A stretch of 64,000 nucleotides of DNA from Margaritifera margaritifera. Its lineage: Eukaryota > Mollusca > Bivalvia > Unionida > Margaritiferidae. Made by a program: the position numbers and the translations under genes. The notes under the pieces are model-generated. The model was given only the letters and a program-made list of their open reading frames with translations, had not been told where the DNA came from and searched no databases. Location: assembly GCA_029931535.1 (NCBI GenBank), contig JAQPZY010000689.1, forward strand, positions 186,001-250,000. Direction: 5' to 3'. Numbering within the stretch: position 1 is the first letter of the stretch; the number at the start of each line of letters is the position of its first letter. Below, piece by piece: positions 28,301-40,300 of this stretch.

Positions 28301-31300
28301 AGGGTCTATGTTGTTTGCATTTGGACCCAGATTTTATGCGAGTATAGTCGGTAGATCATGCAATAATGTTCCTTTTCTGTTGACCATAGTAAAGACAATC
28401 TTTGCTTATGTTTTACTTCTTTATGCTTTACTTCTGACTCGCTTTTCCCTCAAATTCACTCACTTCTCCCTTAAATTCACTCGCTTCTTCCTCAAACTCG
28501 CTTGCTTCTCCCTCAAATTCACTCACTTCTCCATCAAACTCACTTGCTTCTTCCTCAAACTCACATCTCCTATTTTTATGACCTATTTGAACCCATGCTA
28601 GTACGCATTACTTTAATATGATTGGAATGATCAGTAGCTGATGATTCAGATGCACAAACAGGCCAAATTTCTTGTAGTAAGTTCAGTTAAATATACCATA
28701 CTTTCAGTTGAAAATATCTGTAACACTGTTCTTCGAGAGAAATTCTCACAATAACAAATGTCAAACATCAAAACACATTTTAAGTAAATATTATCTTTAT
28801 TTCTGCGGGGCCCCTGGTGGCCGAGTGGTCTGTGGCGCTCGCCTTTACTGATCACTGCCATCTCACCTCTGTCCGCGTGGGTTCGAGTCTTGGGCTCGGC
28901 CAATGCGGTTATGTGAGAAAGCTTGCCAGTAGCTTCCCGTGGGTCGGTGGTTCTTCCCGGGATTTTCCCGGGTTCTTCCTCCACCAGATATACTGGTCGC
29001 CATGTATAGCCTATCATGTGCTGAAAAATGGCGTTAAACCCATAAAAACCAAACCAAACTTTATTTCTGCTATTTTTGTACAGTATTCATATTTCCTTTT
29101 TTAATTCTCAAACATAATCTTGTGATTTGGCATTTCATTCGTATGTGAACCAAAAATAATTATGATTTTAAAATATGTCTTGTATGTTGTCTTCTGTCAC
29201 AATGATTTTTGGGATCTAGATTAATGAAGAATGTGAGACTCATAACAATACTTCTATTCCATATCCGTATTTTCTGTTTTCCAAAACTTAGTCTTACAGA
29301 TAATATTTATTGAGTTTTACTGTGTAGAATATGACATTGTTTGCAAGCGATTATGGATAGCTGAAAGTTTGTTTAAAGGATTGTACAATTTTGCATTTAA
29401 ATTGATGAACTTCTTTTTCAGTTACCTGAAGTTGTACACAACCCTACCCATTAGTAAACTTGCAACTTTCATGGATATTGTAAGTTACTTTTGCATCATT
29501 TTTTGACTGTGGGCTACAACTTAAGGGTAACAAAATATACTTATCCAACATAATTTTTAGTGATATCAGTTAGGATTTAAGAGCTTGCTTCTTTTGTTTG
29601 TCTTGGTTTATAAAATTCTTCAAATCATATATTCCAATATATATTGCTAAAATCTTTTTGAAATGCAAGAATGAACAAGTGTAGACTTTAACAGGCAAGG
29701 ACTGGATAAGACTGATTAATTTGTACAACAATACTCTAGTTATTTTTTGCAGGGGCCATATAGTCTTGTACCACACGTCCCTCCATCTGCCCCTCCTATC
29801 TGTTACATATTTCCTTTCTACTCAGTAACTTCTGAAGGACTCAGTAGATTGAAACTACGGTACATTGTGTTTGGAGTTTAATATCAAGAAGACTTGGGTC
29901 TTGGTAGATTTTCAAAATTTTCTGTCAAAACTTTACTAAGTTATGGCTTCTGTTTTACGTACAGATTTGCTCTAGAATCAGTTTCATTTTCAGTTGATAA
30001 CTTTTGAAGGATCTCTAACTTCAGTGTCCAGCATAATTCAGAGGGAAATTAATACAGATTTAAGCAGAATACTACCTCTTCTTGTGTTGATGTGTAGAAT
30101 TCTTCAACATTTTCATAAAAATAATACTTTTCCAGAATATTTGGTTTTAAATTTCAAGATAATCAAAAATAATTTTAAAAATATTTTTGGCTATTACAAA
30201 TTTTTGAAAGGGAAGGTATCAGAGATGCTGTCAGGGCACACAAGTGCGTGAATCGGGCAAATATTTTACGAATTCGCGCACTTGGAAATTAGTGATGCGC
30301 GAGAACTCCCGCACATTAGTTTAAAGTCGCACATATAAAAATGTTCTCTGTTTAATGTTTTGAGATATATGAGATTATTGGAGCCCGGAAAGTGTTACTG
30401 GAAATACCAGTGAGGAATTTTGAACCCGAAAATGATGTTGAATACAAGTCTGATGTACATGCTGGATGGACAAAAACAGATGGCATGCCGGTCAACCCCC
30501 TATTAAGTGGCATTTCAAAATTAAATGTCAAAAAGGCAGAATACTAAGCCTAATTAAAATACAGGCAATTTAAAAGTAGAGTGCAATTTTCATTTCTTTT
30601 CTCAAACAATTCTGCCCTGAGGGATCTTGTGCTACAAAACTATATAGCACTCTAAGGATTAAGATAAATTGAATAAATAAGAAACAAAAAAGAAATTAAA
30701 AAGTAAGGATATTTATTTTTGATCAAAATACCTCTGTCTGAACAAGCTGACTATGGTATTGATGGACTTCAAACGATAAAACAACATTGTGGAGCAGATA
30801 ATAAATCTGGCATAGTAGTCAGCAAAGCATTATTCAAGAAAGTGAAACTTTGGCAGAGCTCTTGTTAGTGAAAAATATTATTTTGGAGCAGAGATATCCA
30901 AGAGACTGTACCTATGAGCTGTTGAAAATTGTACATGATGACCATGAAGAACAGTTTTCCAACTTGTTCAAGCTGGCTTAGCTAGCTATGCATATGTGAA
31001 AAGGAGTTCTCAGCACAGAACAATATTCATACACAGATAAGGAACAAATTAAGCTCAAAAATGATAAACATATTAATCCTTGTACAACTAGAGGAGACAT
31101 CTTTTGAGGATTTTGATTTCAATAGAGCAGGAAGAAAGAAAGAGACATATTTATGTGTTAGGTAAATATTGAACTACATATATAATTTTGTTCTACTCCC
31201 CACATATTTTGGTGACAAGGGAGGAGCTCCCCCCTTTAGATAAAATCCTGGCAGCATCTCTGGAAGGTATTTAAATGAAATAGTATGTCTGATGTAAAAT

Positions 31301-34300
31301 TGCATTGCAACTCCTCCTGTCGAAAGTAAAGCATGTTGCAACAGTTTACATATATATTGTCAGGCAAGCAAGTTTTTAAATGTATCTATTATTTTTAGAA
31401 TGAAGATGAATTGAGAACTCACCTGATGTGTTTCAAGGTATGTATAATTTGCATTAAAGAGAAATTATATTTGCTTTATCAACCTGTTTGGGAGACATTT
31501 ATATTAAAATCCAGTGTTATGCAATGTTTTATATTTATCTTCTTTACAAGGGCTAAATTTTAAAATCCAAACATCTTTATAAGTTCATGTATCATTTCCC
31601 ATTGAGGTTGGAAGGGATAAACAGTGTTAGTTTATTTGTGACATATTTTAGATGGAAAATAATACATGTAATGGGACATGACAAAGTTTATGTAAATATG
31701 CATGCAACTACAAACAGCATACACCCAGATCTGCTGTCACATTATACTGTGAATTCGCTAATTATCATGGTGTACCAGTGTTCATGGCATACCGGTATTC
31801 CTCATGTACCAGTATTTGTGGCATACCAGTATTCCTTGTGTACCAGTATTTGTGGCATACCAGTATTTCTCATGTATCAGTATTTGTGGCATACCAGTAT
31901 TTCTCATGTATCAGTATTTGTGGCATACACATATTCCTCATGTACCAGTATTTGTGGCATAGAAGTATTCCTTGTGTACCAGTATTTGTGGCATACCAGT
32001 ATTTCTCATGTACCAGTATTTGTGGCATACAAGTATTCCTCATGTACCAGTATTTATGACATACACATATTCCTCATGTACCAGTATTTGTGGCATACCA
32101 GTATTCCTCATGTACCAGTATTTGTGGCATACCAGTATTCCTTGTGTACCAGTATTTGTGGCATACCAGTATTTCTCATGTATCAGTATTTGTGGCATAC
32201 CAGTATTTCTCATATATCAGTATTTGTGGCATACACATATTCCTCATGTACCAGTATTTGTGGCATAGAAGTATTCTTTGTGTACCAGTATTGGTAGCAT
32301 ACCAGTATTTCTTATGTACCAGTATTTGTGGCATACAAGTATTCCTCATGTACCAGTATTTATGGCATACACATATTCCTCATGTACCAGTATTTGTGGC
32401 ATACCAGTATTCCTCATGTACCAGTATTTGTGGCATACCAGTATTCCTTGTGTACCAGTATTTGTGGCATACCAGTATTCCTTGTGTACCAGTATTTGTG
32501 GCATACCAGTATTTCTCATGTACCAGTTTTTGTGGCATACCAATATTTCTCATGTACCAGTATTTGTGGAATAGCAGTATTCCTTGTGTACCAGTATTTG
32601 TGGCATACCAGTATTTCTCATGTACCAGTATTTGTGGCATACCAGTGTTCCTTGTGTTCCAGTATTTGTGGCATACCAGTATTTCTCGTGTACCAGTATT
32701 TGTGGCATACCAGTATTTCTCATGTACCAGTATTCATGGCATACCAGTATTCCTTGTGTACCAGTATTTGTGGCATAGCAGCAGTCATGGTGTACCAGTA
32801 TTGGTAGCATACCAGTATTTATGGTGTACCAGTATTACTTATGTGCCAGTGTTCATGGCATACCACTTGATAAGGTTTTCAGGCCCATATAGTAATTATT
32901 TCATTTTTTAAAAACATTTTTAGTTCTACTGGTCATGCGTCTGGCATCCATTAGCACAAATTAGGTATCGTTACTTCTACTAAACTACCTGCAGGACTGC
33001 CACCAGACTTAAGAGACACATTCTTCCAGAGTTCTAGTTTGTAGTAAATGAAAATGGTGCCCCTCAGACATTCAATATGGCAGCAATTTTGAAAATATTG
33101 TTATCACTACTACTCCTAAATGGATAGTTATATTAGGATGGAGTTTTCACTAAAAGACTTCTTATGATGTCTAGTTGGTCCTAAATGAAAATGGCACTGA
33201 TCTGACATCCAATATGGCTGACATGGTGGCCATTTTTAATTTTTTGTATTGCTGCTCCTTCTGGATGAATGGTCATATTGACACGGGTTTCACTTAAAGA
33301 CTTCTTACAGTGTCTAGTTGGTCCTAAATGAAAATGGTGCCACCGTGGTGTTCCTCTTGGAAATCTTGTTATTGCTACTCCACCTGAACAGATGGTTGTA
33401 TTAACATCTAGGGTTTTCACCAAAGGATTTCTTGTGATGTCTAGTTGGCCCTGAATGAAAATGGTGCCAATCGTACATCGAGTATGGCCACCAGATGGTT
33501 CCAACAGTCATAAAAAGATAAAATGGTTTTATCTTGGATTCCAGAAATTCTTTTTGGCCATGCAGTAGAACATCAGTCCCTTTGAGGAACTCTTGTTTAA
33601 CTTTCGCCACTAAAACTTCTAAGTTCACAAAAATCATGTTAGAGCACAATTTAGCAAAAACCACATGAGCAAGAGAAATTAAAGTTTGCATACATCTTTG
33701 TATGCATATGTAGATTTTGTGATTAGATTTTCACAATATTATTGAAATTTACAACATTTGTTTACATTTTTGGGACATATACTTTATTGGTCTGCAGTGT
33801 TTTTACAAAATCAAATTGTTTTTTCCCCCACTTTTGTCCAAGATTCCAGCCACCTGGCTATCTCTTTTGGACAAATGTCAAACTTTATCCCAATTTTTGC
33901 AAAACTTTGGCTTTCTGTATACTTCATAAATTGTCCAAACATTTTAAATCTTACAAGAGGAAGATTAAAATCCTGACAGTTTAAATCTTACAAGAGGAAG
34001 ATTAAAATCCTGACAGTTTAAATCTTGCAAGAAGAAGACTAAAATCCAGAACTTACAAATGAGACTTTCTGTACCACAATCCTAAAATAAGTTCATGTTA
34101 TTTACTTAGCTACATGTAAATTCATCCTTCCCTTCTGTCAAGTACATTTATCACTGAATGACATTTATTCTTATGGTAATAATGGGGGGGTTTGCTTTCA
34201 GAAACAAATTCCATAATTCCTTTTAGTTTCACATTGCAACATACAAGGTATATGATATGACATAACGTCATGATGCTAACATAAACTTTATGTGATGTTT

Positions 34301-37300
34301 TGTCCAGCACAAGATGAAGAATGTGGTGTGGACAAAAGGGACAAGTGGTTTGGAGGGAGAATTTCAGTCAGCCTCAGAAGTGGATTTCTACATTGATAGA
34401 GTAAGCTAGCTTAGATCTGCTAACACAGGGAACATTATAATACTAACAGATACATTCTTGACAAGGCACAACTACACTAATTGAGCCAATCAGCTGTTAT
34501 TGCATCCTGTTGTAGTCCCAAAGAAAATCAAAAACAATTTTTTTCTTCTAATTTTCCTGGAGATTTGCTGAACAGTGAAGAATGCTACTTGCATTCAGTA
34601 GAAAGCAGCATTGTAGACTTAACAGAACATTAACTGGTTTTGCAGAAAAATCTTGGCTCGCAAGAAAGTTTGTTGACCAAACTTCATGGATGGTTTGCAC
34701 TTAAGCAACTATAGAAACCTGTAGATTCTGGAGTCTAAAGGTCAGAGGTCACAGTCATGGTACGGTATATACTCGCGTATAATCCAGGCCCAAATGCAAA
34801 CAACATAGACCCTGATCTGTCGTTGCATAATGCACCGGCAGATCAGGGTCTATGTTGTTTGTTCTACTGATTAGTTCTTACAAACTGCATAGACTCAGAT
34901 CTGTCTGCGCATTATGCGACGGTAGATCTGGGTATATGCAGTTTGCAGTTGGTATCGGTTTATACACGAGTATAGATCGTAAGTCTAATAAAAAAAAAAT
35001 GGATTCTGCACAGTAAGTTTAGCTATGGACCACATACCTGAACCAGTGTTCGAGGTTATTGAGGCCTATTGGTCAGTAATCTCTGGAGTCAACCACATCC
35101 TACAAGAGGAAGAATAAAATCCAGACCTTAAAAATGAGACTTTCAGTACCACAATCCAAAAATAAGTTTATGTTATTTACTTAGCTACATGTAGGTTCAT
35201 CCTTTCCTTCTGTCAAGTACAATTAACACAGATTGACATTCATTCTTGTGATAATTATGGGGGGTGGGTGTATTTTTGCTTTTAGAAACAAATTCCATAA
35301 TTCCTTCTAGTTTCACATTACAACATACAAGGTATATAATATAACATAATGTCATGATGCCAATATAAACTTTATGTGTTGTCTTGTCTACATAGAGGAC
35401 TATTGAAAACTGCGTGTGCGTATAATGTGTCATTCTCAGTACTCTTATTTTATAGGTTGTGTCCAAGTTAGTTCCTAATACCAGTAAGATTGTCTTGGTG
35501 CATTAAAACTTATCTCTAATGCACTGTATTTCTGAACCTGAAAAATTAAATAAATATTAAAGGAACTCAATTTGTGAAGTGATGCCTTGAACAGTAGAAG
35601 TGAAAATTCATTGTGCACACATTTATTTCTTTTATAATTACCGTATATACTCATGTATAAGCCAGGTCCAAATGCAAACAACATAGATCCTGATCTGCTG
35701 TTGCATAATGCTCTGGCAGATCAGGGTCTATGTTGTTTGTTCTACTGATTACTCCTTACAAACTGCATAGACCCAGATCTGCCAGCGCATTATGTGATGG
35801 CAAATCTGGGTCTATGCAGTTTGCAGTTGGTATCGGTTTATACACGAGTACATATGGTAAGCATCCTAGATGTATTCATAGCTTTGTTGTGTGCATGTAA
35901 ATGAAATAAGTAAATAAACCAGGTGCATATTCAGGTTAATAAACCAGGTGTATGTTTCAAGAATACAGTGCTGAAAAATAAAGCTTTTTCCTTTGTGGAT
36001 AGCATCAGATTTAGACAATATTTCTTTCTTACAAATGCACTTACATTACACAATAGGTAATGTGTACCCTATATTACACAGTATTTTGTTACCCTACATT
36101 ACACAGTAGTTTGTTACCCTACATTACACAGTAGTTTGTTATCTTACATTACACAATAGTTTGTTACCCTACATTACACATTAGTTTGTTACCCTACATT
36201 ACACATTAGTTTGTTACATGGTTGGGGCTTGACTTATAAGCTAGTATAGATGGTAGAGCAATTGTAATGCACACATTGGTGCTGGTCTGGTCATTTGTGA
36301 GGAACATACTACATTGTTGGCTCAGACGGCATCAAATTCTGAAATGCACCATCCTCAGCAGTATAAATATCCCATTTTTAGACAACTAATAGTTTTGTAT
36401 TTCTCAAAATGGTCCATGAATATCAAAACTTCTCATTTCACCTAAGGTGTACACAAGTGATATACTTTCTCCATATTCATTTATTGTGAGATTAAAAGTA
36501 CCATTTAAACATTTGGGGGCATATTTCTTCCATAACAAGAACCCAAGTAGAGATTATGGTCTAAAATTGTGACATTTTTTCCTTTGTTAAAGGTTATATA
36601 TTTAAAAATAAATTCAAATTGAATATAATTGGTCTTTACAAATGAAAAATAAATTTTTTGTAGAAATGTATATTAACTAGCTTTTCACAGAAGCTTCATT
36701 ATTTGATGAATTTGGCAAGCAAGTCCTTGTTTTTAAACCTTACATTTGTCACCTATGTCATCATACAACACTGCACTTAGACCATTGTCTTGTAAGATAC
36801 ATTGTACTCTCCAGCAAACCACACTGGAGCAAATGCAGCCAGATTTAAGTTATGCTTCAGTGTTGATACAGATACAGAAAAAGAAAATTAAATAGATGCA
36901 ACTTTTGTCATCATTGTCTTCAAGGTATCACTATACTAACTGAGCCAATCAGCTGTTATTGCATCTTATTGTAGTCCCAAAGAAAATGCTTAATATTGTT
37001 TGCTGAATTTTCCTGGAGATTTGCAGACAAGTAAAGAATGCTGCTTGCTTTTATTAGAAAGGAGCATTAAAACCTAAACAGAAAATGAAATGTTTATTGT
37101 TCAGTGTCTTGGCTTTCATGTAGGATGACAAAGCAAACAGGTCTGATTCAACCAGTACCAGAAAGGTCACTTGCATTAAAACTTAGTCATTTCATTCTGA
37201 TGCAACTATTTCCAGAAAATGCAACATAACTAATGCTGCTGTTTCTTACAGGTTGTTTCCAAGTTAGTGCCTGACATAAGTAAAATAGTCTTGGTGCATC

Positions 37301-40300
37301 AGAACTTATAAATAATGCACTGGATTTCATTAAACATTTGGAAAAACAAGATAAATATATAGGGAACTCAGTGCAGTGATGTCTTATTTTGTGATACAAT
37401 ATTTATATATAAATTCCTTTATATACATAGTTACATTCATGTATCTACACATTATATCAACAGATTTATGATAATGGAGAGAGAAATGGATAGATCGAAT
37501 CTAGCACACAGAGATTATATTTACACTTTGTACCTGAAGTTTGCAAACAGTGGTATTGTTTGGACTCTTTGCAATCAGTGCCATTGTAAAACAGAACTGG
37601 GCCATTTTGAGACCAGTTGCTGGATTCATGCCATTCAGAACCTTTACCTGGTCATGAAATGGCACTGTGCCATTTTGCAACCTTGTCATTAAATGGCACC
37701 GGGACATTTTGTGAGCAAGCATTTTACCTCCTTCTTTACCTGGTACTGAAACGGTACCAAGCAGGACTTTAGCCTGCATCCAGCAAAAGTTTTATAGTGT
37801 TTAATCTTTATTTCACAGAAAACAAAATAAAGAATTTAATCATCATTTTACCTGTAATGCACTGTATATCTCATTTTCTAAATTTATCAACTGATTGCAC
37901 TGCAAATGAATAATGAGTATTCATTCACTGTGCAAAATGACAATAGAGTGAAAGAGCATCTGAGATGCAAATGTGCTACTCAATATCGGCCCTGTCCAGG
38001 CTGTTTCGTAACCATCAGTTTTACTCGTAAATTTACCTAGTTTGTATGTTTTGCACCCCACGCCATTTTACAGTTTTGATTTTTCATCATTTTTGAGGTG
38101 TACAAAAATAGACAAATACGTATTGCATTTTTGATACCTCTCCATTAACATTTCAATAGTCAAATTTATAGCATAAATAACAGTAAAAAAAAATAATATA
38201 TAATATGAACGTAAAATTATTATAATGAGGTGCCATATATACTCACATAAAAGTCAAGTCCAACTGCAAACTGCGCAGACCCAGATCTGCCATCGCATAA
38301 TGCACGAGCGGGTCTGGGTCTATGCTGTTTGTTAGCAGTAATTAGTAGAACAAACAACATAGACCCCGATCTGCCAGAGCTTTATGTGTTGTCAGATCAG
38401 GGTCTGTGTTGTTTGCAGTTGGACTCAACTTACAAGTAGGGGCCATGGGTGGCAGAGAGGTCTAAGGTGCTCGCCTTTACAGATCACTGACACATCTCAC
38501 CTCTGTCCGCACGAGTTTAAGTCTCAGCTGGATTAACGTGGGTATGTGTGAAAGCTTCCCAGTAACTTCCCGTGGGTCAGTGGTTCTTCCCAGGGTCTTC
38601 CTGGGTTCTTCCTCCACCAAATATACTGGCCGCCATGTATGGCCTATCATATGCTGATAAATTGTGTTAAACTCCACAAAACCAAACCAATTGACTAATA
38701 AGCAAGTACATACGATGGTCTGTAAGGAAAGAATAATTTGTAGGCAGTTATATTTCTAAACTTGGCCTAGAACAGCTAATCAATGATACAAATCATGGTC
38801 AGATAAAAGTATATATATATTTGTTTGCTTATTTGTCTGTTTATTTGATTATTTATTTATTTATATACAGTGGTCCCCCTCTTAAACGGCCTCCCTGACC
38901 ACCGGCCACATGCTTTATACGGCCACAATCCATTGGCACTGACGAGTTTGTGTTCAAAAGTACCCCTCAAGGATGGCCACCCCGCTAACACAACCAGCAG
39001 CCGGTATTTTAGTGCCAAAAACGGTCACATTTACCCCTCGCGAGCAGCCACATAAAATCTCGTTAATATTTGTTAATTTCTCAACTCAACACATTGACAT
39101 TTGTTCCAACATGCTGATAAAGTAACTTTAATCCATACAAAGATGTAAGTAATCCGATTATCTTTACTGCCATGTGTTCCTTAGATGTTAGCTTTTGTCA
39201 CTTTGATAATTACTGTCCATTATTACCACCGATAATTATCAAGATGACAAAAACTAACTGCTGAGAAGCACAGTATTGTTCAGCTCAAGTCAGTAAAATA
39301 GTATGTTAGCCTTTGTGGCTTCCCTCACCTAGATTATGAAATGTACTTAACCAGGTACCAGACTGGAGGGGAAAACAAAGTTTATCACATGACAAGCTCA
39401 CTTCCTTTGTAAACACTGCATCACGTGTGATAACTACTTATTGCCCACGAAGGAATAAGTTGTTGCAAAATGTCGTCAGACATTCTCAGTTTAGAACGAA
39501 AAGTGAAAGCAGTTAGACTAAACGAAAAGAGGGAGAGTCCTTTGATCACTACTGAGAAATTTTATGTCAGAAAGATTAAAATAAACATCGTCAATATACA
39601 TTCAGCTGTAGTGAGTGGGAAGACGGAATTGACGGATGTACAGGGATAGTTACAACCAAATGTTTGTGTCAAGAATTTACCGACAAGGTGGTTTTGCACC
39701 ACGATTGATTATTCATATTTTTTAAAAAAAAATAACATTGATATTAGTTTTATCACATTAAGTCCTTAACCAGATAATATTCCTGTGATTTTTAAATGAA
39801 AATATTAAATATATAAAAATTAGTTACACCTTTTATACTTTATATGTAGTTATTACTCACAACTGTGTGATCCTCCTCTAGAAAGGCCACTCCTCTTATA
39901 AGGCCACTTTCCTGCTGCAGAAGGGGTGGCCTTATAAGAGTGGGACCACAGTAATTACGTTTCTATTGTTTTTAAATGACATGAGCGTTTGGTCAATTTC
40001 AAAGTAACTTTGATCGATGTGTAACAGCTTTATAAAGCTATCATGCTGTTTTAATGTTTAATGAACAGTGATTTGTTTTGAATGTGTCCTTGAATGTGTC
40101 CTTTCAATGCAAATATATTTGTTGCTATTTACTTGGTTATAAATGTATTAGGTAATTCTTTGTATCCAACTTCAGAATAGCAGCATCACTTGCCATTACT
40201 CAGAATGGCATAGATTTTAAACTGGCCAACAACAGCAGAAGTGGTTCTGGCCATTAAACACAATTATGCCATTTTTGGACCAGATAAAATGAGACAGATT

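Noticed and set aside
28807..28880. tRNA-like sequence with good box A and box B
   Set aside because: It is the head of a SINE: it continues into a conserved 170-bp body, has a target duplication and recurs at 25753 and 38439.
32346..32810. Minus-strand open frames of 65-86 codons
   Set aside because: Same minisatellite read in reverse ([19 protein letters not shown] repetition).
31587..32911. Long open frames of 236 and 273 codons
   Set aside because: They are the translation of a 34-bp minisatellite, and similar open frames occur in the other forward frames and on the other strand.
37501..37779. Minus-strand 92-codon open frame
   Set aside because: Runs through a degenerate short tandem repeat that recurs at 40.2 kb. 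No splice support.
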